From assembly GCF_001742225.1 (NCBI RefSeq), contig NZ_CP017077.1:124001-188000 (forward strand): a stretch of DNA of 64,000 nt, in the 5' to 3' direction. Within the stretch, counting starts at the first letter, position 1; each line of letters begins with the position of its first letter. Made by a program: the position numbers and the translations under genes. This DNA comes from Novosphingobium resinovorum. GTDB lineage: Bacteria; Pseudomonadota; Alphaproteobacteria; Sphingomonadales; Sphingomonadaceae. The notes beneath the pieces are model-generated. The model saw only the letters and a list, made by a program, of their open reading frames with translations. It made no database searches and was not told where the DNA came from. Shown in pieces: positions 17,901 through 28,348 of the stretch.

Positions 17901-18289
17901 AGCCGCGCGGGCAGCGGAAGCTGGGTAGGCATGCTCAAGAACTTTTTGGGGGCCAGGGTTCCGCCAGGTTGTTATACTTTAGATCTGTCCGGCCGGTCGT
18001 GAGTCTCAGGCCACATCCCCGTTCGCGGTCGTTGATCTTTACGATGCGGGTTGGCGCGGCGTTAGGCACGTCGGCCGCTTCTTCTTCTCGATCACGATAG
18101 TTTCCAACTTCTTGTCCTCGCGAAATTCCAGAACACTACGGTCACGAAGGGCGCCTTCGCCCGCGCTGCACCAGAGCATGATCTGGTTGATCCACGGTCG
18201 GGCGCATGCACCCGGCAACTCGGCACTATCGAAATGTCTGTGTCACATGCGGCGCTAACATCGGGACATCGATTCGCCAGGAGGCGCCC
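17901..18289. other. No intact gene seen
   Basis: Minus-strand frames contain protein-like fragments (for example SVLEFREDKKLETIVIEKKK) that may be further debris of lost genes next to the oxidoreductase relic. I cannot assign them. Confidence 0.3.
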
Positions 18290-18460
18290 GTGAAGCTTAC
18301 CGCTGAACTATTGCTGCGCAGAGCAAAGCAAGAGGCACGCAAGGCCGAGGATGCGCTCAGGCGCGGGAGATGCCTTGCGGCGGTGTACGCGCACCGCGAG
18401 AAGGCCGTGATGTATCAAGCCAAAGCGCTTCTCAAGAACCATAGCGAGACATGCCCATAG
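18290..18460 (+). CDS. Small basic helical protein
   Basis: The protein has 56 residues starting at GTG 18290, which has a near-perfect AGGAGG 6 bases upstream. The sequence is alpha-helical and Ala/Lys/Arg-rich (KLTAELLLRRAKQEARKAED). No family is recognised. Confidence 0.6.
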   Translation: MKLTAELLLRRAKQEARKAEDALRRGRCLAAVYAHREKAVMYQAKALLKNHSETCP

Positions 18461-18924
18461 AAGGTGCGGCACTACGCTGGCGCTGTTAGCTCTTGGTTTT
18501 GCCCGGCGATCGAACCCCTCCGTACTCCCTTCTAGAAGGGCTTACCTTATACCGAATTCGGTCGAGATATCGCGCGATTGCCGACATGGCGAAGACGGCC
18601 GCGCAACCTTCCCTGCCACCCCAATCCTTCCGGTAACCGGTGAATGCGCATAGCGCACACCGGCCCACCATCATTGCGCCTCGATGTAGCAAATTTCGTG
18701 TCACCAAGCGCCCGTACGTAGCCGCCAACCCCGCCGGCCTCACAATATTTTCGGTACAGGACCAAAGATAAGGTCAGCAGATGGTCTGAAAGATCTGCAT
18801 CGCGCTCAGCCTATCGGACGCACTCGATACTGGATGAGGCGAATGGATCAACGCTCATCCTGTCTCTCGTCCGGGTCAGCTTGTCTTATCGGTGACACTA
18901 TTAAGATGAATGGGGGAGCCGGCA
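18461..18924. other. No gene seen
   Basis: About 460 bp with no convincing coding frame, tRNA or element end. A short inverted repeat (CCCTTCTAGAAGGG, 18530-18543) is the only structure I notice. Confidence 0.35.
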
Positions 18925-19296
18925 GTGGCGCAGCGGGATTATCGGAATATGCCGAGTCCAGTCATGCCATCACCCGTCCTTCTACTGGCAGCGCAGCCAG
19001 AAGAAATGAACGCCGTAAGAGCGCGGCTTGAACGTGAAGGCCATACCGTCCATCATTTCAAAACGGCGTGGGACGCGCTGGCCATGTTCGGCACCGTGTT
19101 CCCAGAAATGGCGTTCATCGGAAAAATCCCCCGAACCCCTTGCCGCGATCTCCTTATCGAGGATCTGAAGCGGTACGGAATCCCGATTTTGTACATCAAC
19201 GCGCGGCCAATTGAGAAATCCAGCCCCGCATCCATTCGACATCCGCGCACCCCATCGGCGCGAACCGGCGTGGATCCGCCTCGGCCGCGACCGTGA
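18925..19296 (+). CDS. Receiver-like small protein lacking a clear phosphoacceptor
   Basis: The protein has about 123 residues. GTG at 18925 has GGGGAG 8 bases upstream; ATGs at 18949 and 18964 are alternatives. MPSPVLLLAAQPEEMNAVRA, then WDALAMFGTVFPEMAFIGKI and YGIPILYINARP follow the alternating pattern of CheY-like domains, but the position of the phosphorylated Asp (MAFIGKI) has no Asp. The C-terminal 30 residues are Pro/Arg-rich and may be out of the original frame. It may be a degenerate response regulator. Confidence 0.5.
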   Translation: MAQRDYRNMPSPVMPSPVLLLAAQPEEMNAVRARLEREGHTVHHFKTAWDALAMFGTVFPEMAFIGKIPRTPCRDLLIEDLKRYGIPILYINARPIEKSSPASIRHPRTPSARTGVDPPRPRP

Positions 19297-19357
19297 GCGC
19301 ATTCGCTCGTGGTCACTTCAGAAACCCACGTACCACAATAAAATTGAGGAATGCCCG

Positions 19358-20278
19358 ATGCTGGCCTTTGCCGCCCAATCCGATCGGTCGACCGATTCTT
19401 ACTTTTCCGACGACTTTCAGCAATCGCTGGCTGTCTGGAATCGGAAACGACTTGCACCCCAGTTTCCCGGCCAGAACTGGCGCGAAGAGCTGCAAAACGA
19501 CGCGCGGATGCAGATGCTCGAAGGGGAATTCATCGAGCACATGCGTGGGCTGGTCCAAAAGCAGGCGATGGAAGCACCCACTGATCCGACCGGGTTTGTC
19601 GAGTGGTTCGAGAACCTCGCGGAAACCGGACCGGGGCAGAACGATCCCTTGTTCCCCTGGCTCGCCGAAGCGGCCGCCCGTGACGATTTGAGGTGGTTCT
19701 TTGAGCAGGAGGCTGCGGGCGAAGCTGGTTTCGACGACTTGGTGGCGATGACGCAGATCAAGCTTCCCGAACAGGCGAAAATGGAGCTGGCCCGCAATTA
19801 CTGGGACGAGATGGGCTGCGGCAATCCCAAAGGTATGCATGGCCCCATGCTGCAGATCGTTGCTGAAGCACTCGATGTAGAACCTTCGATACAATCGACT
19901 GTGTCGGAAAGCCTTGCACTTGCGAACGCCATGACGGCAATGGCCACGACACGGCGCTACGCCTGGCATTCTGTGGGGGCGCTGGGGGTGATCGAACTGA
20001 CCGCACCGGGCCGTTCCGCGCTAGTGGCAAAGGGCCTGCGGCGGATTGGCCTGTCAAATCGAGAGCGGCGATACTTCGATCTCCACGCAGTTCTCGATGT
20101 GAAGCATAGCCAGACCTGGAACCAGGAAGCGCTGCGACCACTCATATCCGAAGATGGCAACCGCGCAGCGGCGATCGCGGAAGGCGCGCTGATCCGGCTT
20201 TTGTGTGGCAAGATGTGCTTCGAGCGGTACCGCTTGAAACTTTGGGCAAACGGAACTGATCGCAGCCTTGCGGCCTGA
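19358..20278 (+). CDS. Iron-containing redox enzyme, haem-oxygenase-like fold
   Basis: The protein has 306 residues from the ATG at 19358 (GAGGA 8 bases upstream). The pattern FVEWFENLAETGPGQNDPLF, WFFEQEAAGEAGFDDLVA and ELARNYWDEMGCGNPKGMHG fits the haem-oxygenase-like diiron oxidase family, where the Glu and His residues of these helices bind iron. The physiological substrate is unknown. The next gene starts 13 bases after its stop, suggesting an operon with the phosphatase and NAD(P)HX dehydratase. Confidence 0.82.
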   Translation: MLAFAAQSDRSTDSYFSDDFQQSLAVWNRKRLAPQFPGQNWREELQNDARMQMLEGEFIEHMRGLVQKQAMEAPTDPTGFVEWFENLAETGPGQNDPLFPWLAEAAARDDLRWFFEQEAAGEAGFDDLVAMTQIKLPEQAKMELARNYWDEMGCGNPKGMHGPMLQIVAEALDVEPSIQSTVSESLALANAMTAMATTRRYAWHSVGALGVIELTAPGRSALVAKGLRRIGLSNRERRYFDLHAVLDVKHSQTWNQEALRPLISEDGNRAAAIAEGALIRLLCGKMCFERYRLKLWANGTDRSLAA

Positions 20279-20291
20279 GGAGCCTGACCCC

Positions 20292-21062
20292 ATGGCACCT
20301 ATGTCAGCATCACACCGGTGGCCGAGCACCTTATGGCTGGTACGTCATGGCCAGAGCGCCGGTAATGTGGCGCGCGATGAAGCTCATGCCCAGGGACATG
20401 CCCGTATCGCGCTCGAGCATCGCGACGTAGATATGCCTTTATCGAGGCTAGGCGAAGAGCAGGCCCGCGCGCTGGGCCACTGGTTCGCGGACGGACTTGA
20501 AGGTCAGCGGCCGGAAGTGATGCTCTCCAGTCCCTATCTTCGCGCGGTCCAATCGGCTGAGCTTTTCCGCGAGGCGGGCGGATGTTCGGCGGACCTGCGC
20601 GTTTGCCTGGACGAGCGGCTCCGCGAGAAGGAGTTCGGTATCCTTGACGGATTGACGAGCGCCGGAATTCGCGAACTCCAGCCCGAGCAGGCTCATTTTC
20701 GGCAGGTTCTTGGAAAATTCTATCATCGCCCGCCGGGCGGCGAAAGCTGGGTGGATGTCGTTTTCCGCCTGCGCGCTTTGATGGATACAGTATCCTTGCA
20801 CTATGCAGGCAAGCGCGTAATGATCGTTGCGCACCAGGTCGTGGTGTTATGCATGCGCTATGTCCTGGAGAATTTGTCCGAAGCGGAAATACTGGAGATC
20901 GACGCGCTTGGCGATGTCGCCAATTGCAGCATCACCCAGTACAACCTTGAGCCGGCGGATGATCGCCTCAGCCTGCAGCGATACAATGTCACGGCGCCTC
21001 TCAAGCGGGAAGGTACGGCAACAACGCGGGAACCAGACTTAATAGCCGGTGCGCGTGGCTGA
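20292..21062 (+). CDS. Histidine phosphatase family protein
   Basis: The protein has 256 residues. The catalytic RHG motif is in LWLVRHGQSAGN near residue 15, the supporting acid is in LREKEFG and the second His is in IVAHQVVVLCM. This places it in the phosphoglycerate-mutase-like branch. The substrate is probably a small phosphorylated metabolite. The ATG at 20292 has GAGGAG upstream. It overlaps the start of the dehydratase gene by up to 14 bases. Confidence 0.88.
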   Translation: MAPMSASHRWPSTLWLVRHGQSAGNVARDEAHAQGHARIALEHRDVDMPLSRLGEEQARALGHWFADGLEGQRPEVMLSSPYLRAVQSAELFREAGGCSADLRVCLDERLREKEFGILDGLTSAGIRELQPEQAHFRQVLGKFYHRPPGGESWVDVVFRLRALMDTVSLHYAGKRVMIVAHQVVVLCMRYVLENLSEAEILEIDALGDVANCSITQYNLEPADDRLSLQRYNVTAPLKREGTATTREPDLIAGARG

Positions 21063-21960
21063 CATGGGGACAGCCGTTCCTCCGGCGCTGGATCGCGCGT
21101 GTCTGCGAGAGCATCAGTTGCCGGAGCCCACGGGTGAGGTCGACAAGAACTCCCGAGGCAGGGTAACCGTCATTGGCGGGTGTCTCGAGGTGGCCGGGGG
21201 CGTGCGCCTCACGGCGGAGGCCGCCTTGCGTGCGGGCGCTGGCAAGGTAAGGATCGCGACTGTCGCGCCGATAGCTCATATGATCGGGACGCTTTTTCCA
21301 GAGGCGGCCATTGCAGCCCTGCCCGCCAGCGCGTCCGGGGAAATCGACGCTGCTGCGTCCGAAATCACATCGCTCGTAGAGAAGTGCGACGCAATCGTGG
21401 TCGGTCCAGCCATGTCGTGTCGTAATCACGCGTCACGTCTTGTCGATACGCTTCTGGACGTCGTCACGCTCGACCATCGCCTTGTGATCGATGCCGCGGC
21501 GCTCATGTCACTTGCGCAGCACGCGGACCGGATGAGGAGACGCATGCGTCCTGCCCTCTTGACCCCTCATCCCGGCGAGATCGCCGCAATGCTCGGGATT
21601 GACCCGAAAGATATTGCATCTGACGCCGCTTCGATCGCCATGTTGGCTGCCCGGAAGTTCAATGCCGTTGTGGTCCTCAAAGGTTCATGCACAACCATCG
21701 CAGATCCCTCAGGAACGATTTACCATTTCAATGGAGGTACGATCGGGCTTGCGACAAGCGGATCGGGCGACGTGCTCGCCGGCATCGCAGGAGGGTTGCT
21801 TGCCCGCGGTTGCGAGCCGTTAGCCGCAGCGCTGTGGGCGGTTTGGCTCCATGGCGAGGCCGGACGCCGGTGTGCCGAAACAATTGCGCCCCTCGGCTTC
21901 CTTGCCAGCGACCTGCTTCCGCTCATTCCCGGTCTGATGCATTCAGCGGGGCAATCCTGA
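21049..21960 (+). CDS. nnrD: ADP/ATP-dependent NAD(P)H-hydrate dehydratase
   Basis: The protein has 303 residues with the ribokinase-like fold of the NnrD/CARKD family: GGCLEVAGGVRLTAEAALRAGAGKV near residue 45, LLTPHPGEIAAMLG, and the C-terminal GSGDVLAGIAGGLLA that holds the catalytic Asp and the nucleotide. It repairs hydrated NADH and NADPH. The usual epimerase domain (NnrE) is absent, so this is the single-domain form. The exact start (GTG 21049, GTG 21055 or ATG 21064) is unclear because it overlaps the preceding gene. Confidence 0.88.
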   Translation: MRVADMGTAVPPALDRACLREHQLPEPTGEVDKNSRGRVTVIGGCLEVAGGVRLTAEAALRAGAGKVRIATVAPIAHMIGTLFPEAAIAALPASASGEIDAAASEITSLVEKCDAIVVGPAMSCRNHASRLVDTLLDVVTLDHRLVIDAAALMSLAQHADRMRRRMRPALLTPHPGEIAAMLGIDPKDIASDAASIAMLAARKFNAVVVLKGSCTTIADPSGTIYHFNGGTIGLATSGSGDVLAGIAGGLLARGCEPLAAALWAVWLHGEAGRRCAETIAPLGFLASDLLPLIPGLMHSAGQS

Positions 21961-21967
21961 CAGCCCG

Positions 21968-22759
21968 TCAAGCCACCCTTCGGTCGACGTCACCCCTATC
22001 GGAGCGTTTGAACGAAATGTCGAAGAACCGCAGCATCGCGGCCCATGAGCTCTCATCCGCTTCGGCGTGATATCCCATTGTCGGATCGCCAAGCGCATCG
22101 ACGGTGCTGTTAGTAAAGCTATGGAGGGCACGGCCATAGATACCCAGCTGCCAGTCTGCTGCTGCCAGGGGCATTTCCGCCTGAAAAGCCGCGATATGGT
22201 CAGGCGGCACAAGCGGATCGAGCCCTCCCGTGAACACCGCGATCCGCGCTTTTAGCGTGTCGCGCGACGCAGGTCGAGAAGTGTTCAGCAGGCCGTGAAA
22301 GCTTGCGACCGCGCGAACCGGCACGCCGCTACGAGCGAGCTCAAGGACACAAAAGCCACCGAAGCAATACCCCAGCCCAACCATGTCTTCAGGCTCCAGT
22401 CCCGAAATGTCGCTGAGTGCAGCGAGCGCGGCTTGGACTCGGCTGCGCAGTCTGTCGGGCTCGGCGCGGAAGCGCTTAAGTGCGTCGTGGATCGCTTCAC
22501 CTTCCAGGACCGCACCCGCGCCGTGCATGTCCGCCGCAAACGCGAAGTAAGCCAGCTCTGCAAGTATGCGGGCATGGCGCCGAACATTCCCACCGATGCC
22601 ATCGGCTTCATGGACGATCAGGGCTGCGCGGCCATTGCCTGCGCCGACGGGAGGAAAAATTTCGCCATGAAGTGTGACATCGCCGTCGCTGTAGGCGTGG
22701 AGTAGGCCGGCCTGGCCGCTGCGCGGATCGCACACTATCGCATTTCCTTTTCGAACCAA
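21968..22759 (-). CDS. Dienelactone hydrolase family protein
   Basis: The protein has 263 residues with an alpha/beta-hydrolase fold. The nucleophile is Cys in GLGYCFGG, the acid is Asp in TGGLDPLVPP and the base is His in YGRALHSFTN; Glu in IVHEADGIG is the residue that activates the Cys in dienelactone hydrolases. The substrate may be a chloroaromatic lactone or another ester. It converges on nnrD with a 7-bp gap. Confidence 0.88.
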   Translation of the reverse strand: MVRKGNAIVCDPRSGQAGLLHAYSDGDVTLHGEIFPPVGAGNGRAALIVHEADGIGGNVRRHARILAELAYFAFAADMHGAGAVLEGEAIHDALKRFRAEPDRLRSRVQAALAALSDISGLEPEDMVGLGYCFGGFCVLELARSGVPVRAVASFHGLLNTSRPASRDTLKARIAVFTGGLDPLVPPDHIAAFQAEMPLAAADWQLGIYGRALHSFTNSTVDALGDPTMGYHAEADESSWAAMLRFFDISFKRSDRGDVDRRVA

Positions 22760-23015
22760 TGTCCTTCAACCGCCGAGTATGGTCGAGGTTCGCCGGACAT
22801 GATTTAATTGCTGCCACAAGGATCAGCAGCCGGCTTTTAAAATTCCATGGCCGTAGAGGGAAGCGACCACGGCCTGCTCGTTGTCTGACATTTCGCTGTC
22901 CTGAGTTTGCTTCTAGCGCCGGTTCTTGTGTCGCCCTCTTTCCTGAAATGCGCGTGAAGCCTGGCATTGGAACCTCGTGTCTATGCCGGCTTTCCTTTTC
23001 TGAAAGGAGACGGAC

Positions 23016-23318
23016 ATGGAACATACCACATCAGTGGGACCAGAAGGGCCCCGCCCAGACGACGAGCAGGACGGTGGTCCGACGATTGAGCGCGTTGACG
23101 CTCAAAGTGCCAGCGAACTCGACCTAAAGCACGGGCGTGCAGGCGTGGAGGCGAAGCCCTTTTCGCCTGCGACCGAAGAAGAACCGAAGGCAAACTCCTC
23201 GTTAGATCCACCGCGCAAAGGATTGCACGACGAAGGGTTGATCTCTGACCGCCGTACGCCCGGTCGAGATGACGCAGTAGGCAACTCAAAGACGGACGCG
23301 GACGGCTTCGAGCACTGA
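23016..23318 (+). CDS. Small acidic hydrophilic protein
   Basis: The protein has 100 residues, no hydrophobic segment, and is rich in Asp, Glu, Gly and Pro, probably intrinsically disordered. AGGAGACGGAC precedes the ATG, a strong ribosome-binding site, which supports real translation. No family is recognised. Confidence 0.6.
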   Translation: MEHTTSVGPEGPRPDDEQDGGPTIERVDAQSASELDLKHGRAGVEAKPFSPATEEEPKANSSLDPPRKGLHDEGLISDRRTPGRDDAVGNSKTDADGFEH

Positions 23319-23553
23319 CGCCGGTGGAGGCTCGACAGGGCTCTACAGCGGATTTAGACCCGGTTACGCTACCGAAGGAACGAGTTTTACAGTATTCCAC
23401 CTGCGACTCTTCACAGATGCTCGTTGGTCGAATTTCTGCGGCCAAATGCAGACGTTAAACGTAGGTTATGAAGGGTCTCCCCGGTCAATCGGCTAGGGGC
23501 TGGCGCATCTTGAGACAGACCACTGAACTGTCGCCATTATTTCGAGGTCCACC

Positions 23554-24405
23554 TTGTCCGAACGTCTGCAAGCCTTGCTGCAACATATCCTTCCCAAGCA
23601 GCCCCTGACCAGTCTGGCCGGTCGCATCGCAGGCGCAAAAGGCGGCTCACTTACGACCCGCTTGGTCCGGTGGTTCATCAAACGATATGGCGTGAATATG
23701 ACCGAAGCCGCAGATGCAGACATTGCAAGCTATAAAAGCTTCAATGACTTTTTCACCCGGCCGCTCAGGATCGGCGCGCGACCATTGGCCCGTGCCGACT
23801 TCATCTGCCCAGTGGACGGCGCGATCAGCCAGTTCGGTGACATTGACGACCATCACATCCTTCAAGCCAAAGGGCATCGCTTCACCGTCACAGATTTGGT
23901 CGGCGGCGATATGCAGCTTGCGGCCAAGTTCCGCCATGGCGGTTTCGCTAACCTGTATTTATCGCCGAGCGACTATCACCGAGTGCACATGCCCTGTGAT
24001 GGTATACTGACGCGGATGATATACGTGCCGGGCGCTCTTTTCTCCGTGAATCCGGTCACCGCAAGGCGCGTGCCCAATCTGTTCGCCCGCAATGAGCGGG
24101 TAGTGTGTGTCTTCGAATCTGCGGCGCATGGCACGTTTGCCATGGTTCTGGTGGGCGCCACAATCGTTGGCAGCATTGCAACGACATGGCACGGCGTGGT
24201 CAATGCGAAACGCACCAAAAAGCCGTCCGACTGGACGTACCCTGACCATCGTCTTTGCTTAAAGCAGGGTGAAGAAATGGGCCGTTTTCTGCTGGGCTCA
24301 ACCATTGTGATGCTTTTCAGGCAAACCGGCATTGTCTTCAACAAAGAGTGGGCGCCGGAACGGAGTGTGCAGCTCGGCGAGATGATGGGAAACCGCGCGA
24401 CTTAA
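23554..24405 (+). CDS. psd: Phosphatidylserine decarboxylase proenzyme
   Basis: The protein has 283 residues from a TTG start preceded by GAGG. It contains FNDFFTRPLR, the His-containing SPSDYHRVHMP motif and the self-cleavage site LGST (in FLLGSTIVMLF), where cleavage before Ser forms the pyruvoyl group. It converts phosphatidylserine to phosphatidylethanolamine at the inner membrane. A plasmid copy would duplicate a chromosomal function; a lipid-methyltransferase-like gene lies 4 kb away. Confidence 0.92.
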   Translation: MSERLQALLQHILPKQPLTSLAGRIAGAKGGSLTTRLVRWFIKRYGVNMTEAADADIASYKSFNDFFTRPLRIGARPLARADFICPVDGAISQFGDIDDHHILQAKGHRFTVTDLVGGDMQLAAKFRHGGFANLYLSPSDYHRVHMPCDGILTRMIYVPGALFSVNPVTARRVPNLFARNERVVCVFESAAHGTFAMVLVGATIVGSIATTWHGVVNAKRTKKPSDWTYPDHRLCLKQGEEMGRFLLGSTIVMLFRQTGIVFNKEWAPERSVQLGEMMGNRAT

Positions 24406-24505
24406 AGGGCTGGCGCGTGGCCCCGCGCCAACTTGAGCGGTCGGCAGCAAAATTCTCGGTCCTAGCAAAGGAAAATTCGTTTTCCGGCCCACTCAATCGT
24501 ATGGG

Positions 24506-25063
24506 TCATGCGTCCGCGTGGCGCCCTTCGGCGAATTCTTCGACGAGCTTGGCGCAAAAGGCAGGCAGGTCGTGGGGATTGCGGCTGGTGACGAGACCCT
24601 GATCGACGACCACCTCCTGATCCGTCCAATTGCCACCTGCGTTCTCGATATCAGTCCGGATCGAAGGATAGGAAGTGAGTTCGCGGTCCTCGACCACGTC
24701 TGCTTCAACAAGGAGCCAGGGGCCGTGGCAGATCGCGCCCACGGGCTTCTTTTGCTGAAAGAAAGCGCTGACGAAGTCTACAGCCTGACCATCGGCACGC
24801 AACTTGTCCGCGCCCACCGTACCTCCAGGAATGATTAAGCCATCGAATTCTTCGGCGCTGACGTCCGCTACCGTCCTGTCGACGTCGTAGCTGCCACCCG
24901 GGTCCAGATCGCCGTTGTTGGTTTTGGCCTCGCCCGGTTCGAGACCGATAACCGTCACTATGCCGCCTGCCTGCTCGATCGCCCGCCTGGGCTGGACGAA
25001 TTCGGGCTCCTCGGTCCCACGAGGGGCGATAAGAATGGCAATGTTCCTGCCTTCGAGTGTCAT
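24506..25063 (-). CDS. PfpI/DJ-1 family glutamine amidotransferase-like protein
   Basis: The protein has 185 residues. The nucleophilic elbow AICHGPW carries the conserved Cys-His, and Glu in GTEEPEFVQP and GLIIPGG complete the typical DJ-1/PfpI pattern. Members act as stress-induced glyoxalase/deglycase-like enzymes or proteases. It has no obvious operon partner. Confidence 0.88.
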   Translation of the reverse strand: MTLEGRNIAILIAPRGTEEPEFVQPRRAIEQAGGIVTVIGLEPGEAKTNNGDLDPGGSYDVDRTVADVSAEEFDGLIIPGGTVGADKLRADGQAVDFVSAFFQQKKPVGAICHGPWLLVEADVVEDRELTSYPSIRTDIENAGGNWTDQEVVVDQGLVTSRNPHDLPAFCAKLVEEFAEGRHADA

Positions 25064-25433
25064 GTCTTATCACTCCATGAATCTGCGGCGCCGGTCGGCC
25101 ACCTGACTAATTAAACTCAGAAAGCCGCTGCGGTTCCTCATCGGGACGATGGACGGTTGGCGCACGGGACGGACGGATCGACCCTATTCAGCCTTTCACC
25201 AGCCAATTTCATGCGCCCAAACCCAGTTGGTCTGCTTCATCATTCGGCATGCCCACGGCTGGCCGATGGAGGAATGTCCGATCGGGAGCCGCGCCTTGTG
25301 GATGGCCGACATTCACGCGACGTCGACTCTCGACAAACTCACGCTGCTCCTGCGATGCCCTAGGACAGTCGGCCCACGCGAAATCTGCGCTCGTAGGGCA
25401 AGCAGCGGTTGAGAAGGCACGCGCGCACTAAGT
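25064..25433. other. No gene seen
   Basis: A 370-bp gap upstream of pfpI and downstream of the sensor kinase. No coding frame with a ribosome-binding site and no repeat was found. Confidence 0.35.
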
Positions 25434-28186
25434 CTATTCGATCTCTCCTTCGATCACGAGACGCACAGCCGTCGCCAGTTCCTCGACCGTGAAGGGCTTG
25501 CCAATCAGATGCACGCCTGGATCGAGCACACCGTTATGGACTACGGCGTTGCGGGTATAGCCGGTGGTGAAGAGAACCTTGAGGTCGGGACGCCGCTGGC
25601 GTGCCTCGTCTGCAAGCTTACGGCCATTCACCTCGGGCATGACAACATCGGTGAACATCAGCGCGATTTCGGGATGGGCGTCGATCAGCTTGAGTGCGGC
25701 TGCCGCCCCATCGGCCTCGAGCACCCGGTAGCCAAGCTCACTCAGAGCATCGACCGAGAACTGGCGCACACCCGGCTCATCCTCGACAACGAGGATCACT
25801 TCCTGACTCTCGCCCAACGGCAGCGCGTCGTCCGTCTGGGCGCTATCCACTTCATCAACTGCGCCCATGAGACGGGGCAGATACACCTTCACCGTGGTCC
25901 CCTGGCCGACCTCGGAATAGATCTTCACATGTCCGCCCGACTGTTTGACGAACCCGTAGACCTGGCTGAGGCCAAGGCCGGTGCCGCGCCCAACCTCCTT
26001 GGTGGTGAAGAAGGGGTCGAACGCCTTGGCAATGACTTCCTCGGGCATGCCGCTGCCGGTGTCGCTCACAGCGATCATCACATATTGCCCGGCCGGCACG
26101 CCGAGATGGCCGGCCGCGTAGCGAGCGTCGAGATGGCAATTGGCGGTTTCGATTGTCAGCTTCCCGCCATCGGCCATGGCATCTCGCGCATTGACCGCGA
26201 GGTTCAGAATGACATTCTCGAGTTGGTTGGGATCGGCGAAAGTCCGCCAAAGCCCGCCAGCCAGCACGGTCTCGGGCTGAATATCAGGAAGCGTATGGCG
26301 AAGCAGATCGGACATGCCGGCAACCAGCTTGTTCACGTCTAACGCCTCGGGCTTGAGGGGCTGCTGGCGCGAGAAAGCGAGAAGGCGCTGGGTGAGTTGA
26401 GCCGCGCGCCGCGCGCCATCCATCGCCGCGTCGACATAGCGCCGGGCCCTGGGATCGGCGTCTCCCATGCGCCGGGTCAACAGGTCCAGCGACCCGACGA
26501 CGACGGCAAGCATATTGTTGAAGTCGTGCGCGATACCGCCGGTGAGTTGACCGACGGCTTCCATCTTCTGGCTCTGGCGTAGCGCATCCTCGGCTCTTGT
26601 CCGCTCGGCGACCTCCTCGGCAACGCGCAGTTCGAGCCGTTCGTTAAGGTCTAAGAGTTGGGCCTCATCAGCCTTGCGCGTCGTGACGTCGATCGCAACG
26701 CCGACCACGCGACGGTTCGATATTCCACATCGTAGAGCGCGCGCTGATCAGGATCGGCGGCAGCCGCGAATGCCGCGCTGGTCGCTTGCAGATCGTCGGG
26801 ATGCAGTCCCGCATAGAAGTCGCGCATGGACACCGGCACATCGGGCGAAATGCCAAACATGCCCTTGGTGCGGGCCGGCCAGATCAACACATCTTTTATG
26901 ATGTCGACGTCCCAGAGGCCGACATCGGAGGCTTCGGTCGCGAGACGAAGCCGCTCTTCACTTTCGGCGAGCGCGGCCTCTGCCGCCTTGCGCTCGGTCT
27001 GATCGAGCATCGCGCCGATCATGCGCACGGGAGCGCCATCGTCACTGCGCAGCACGGCCCCGCGATCGAGCACGAATGCGTAGCTGCCGTCAGCACGCTG
27101 GAAGCGATATTCGTCGGTCCAGCCGGTGCCGCTATGATCGATCACCGCATGGATGGTGGCCTCGATCCGCGCGCGGTCTTCGGGGTGGATGTGGTCGAGC
27201 CACCACTGCGCGCTTGTCTGCTCCAGTGCATGCCCGAAGCGCGTCGCCAGCGCCTCGTTCCAGACGACGTGGCCGTCGGCGAGACGCCAGTCCCAGATGA
27301 CGTCACTCGTAGCACCGATGGCGAGCCGGTAGCGTTCCTCAATCTCGCGGTGGCTGGCCTCAATGGCCTTTCGTTCGGTGATATCGAGCGAGGTTCCGAC
27401 AAGGCCCACCACCGCACCATCGGCATCCCGCAGCGGTGATTTGGTCGACAGCCAGATGGCACGCCGGCCATCGGGAAAATTCACATCCTCCTCGACCTGT
27501 TCGGAACGGCCGCTGGCCATGATCCGCTGATCGGTCGCCATTACCATGGCGGCCTGCTGTTTGTCCTCCAGCACCTCCAGGTCCGTGCGGCCGATAAAAT
27601 CCTCGGGTGCCTTGCCGATGAGTTCGCTCGTACCATGGTTGCCGATCATCAGCCGGCCTTCGCGATCCTTGGCGTAGACGACGCCGGGCATGGCATCGAC
27701 GAAATTGGTCAGCAGCGCCCGCGCGCTGTCGCGTTCAGCCTCGATACGGCGACGTTCTCCGATATCGATAATCACGCCGGGAAAGCTTATGGGCTTGCCG
27801 CCTTCATCATGGACGACGTGTCCGTTGGCCTCGATCCAGTGATACTGGCCATCGGTGCGACAGACGCGGTATTGATGAGCATAGCGGCCACCCCTCGCGA
27901 GCGCCTCTTCAATGGCGGCGATCAGGCTGGCGCGATCCTCGGGATGGACGGTCTCGACGATCTTCTCGAGACCGAGACCGTCCCGCCTCAAGGCGGGGTC
28001 AAGACCGAACGCCTCGGCAAAAGGCTCATCGACCGTGAAGCGGTCGGCGGGTACATCCCAGAACCAGGTTCCGACGATAGCGCCGGCTGCAAGTGCGAGC
28101 TTGAGGCGGTCTGCGTCCAGACGCGAGCGCGCGACGATAGCCTGCAGGTCGTCGATAGTCTTCGCCTCGGTTCCGGTTGAGTCCAA
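25434..28186 (-). pseudogene. Multi-PAS hybrid sensor kinase with internal deletion
   Basis: The upstream part (from a TTG at 28186 with AGGAG 9 bases before it) encodes four PAS domains. The last one stops at YDVEYRTV and the frame then runs off; the downstream part resumes in another frame at VVGVAIDVTTRK. About 25-30 codons that normally complete the fourth PAS are missing at 26710-26720, so this is a deletion with frameshift. The downstream part still encodes the His box (GGIAHDFNNML), ATPase motifs (NLAVNARDAM, DTGSGMPEEV, GTGLGLSQV) and a C-terminal receiver with Asp in MFTDVVMPEVNG. A separate kinase-receiver protein could still be made from 26708. Confidence 0.8.
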
Positions 28187-28348
28187 TGCCTTAAGCTCCT
28201 GATGCCCGCGACTGTATATCTGCGAGGCAAGGCGCGATCCAGTTGAAGCTGGGCGCAGGCCATCGATTTGGAAGCGGAATGTTGCTGGCCGGAAAATGCC
28301 CTGAAGCCAAAAGGGCGCACAGCGGTTTCTCCATCGAAGGAGAGGCCG

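Noticed and set aside
17285..18100. 271-codon plus-strand frame
   Set aside because: It is antisense to the molybdopterin-oxidoreductase relic and the small genes at 17088-17470; its composition is typical of a shadow frame.
18480..18560. tRNA-like T-loop (GGTTCGATC on the minus strand)
   Set aside because: The flanking bases do not form a T-stem and no acceptor or anticodon arm is present.
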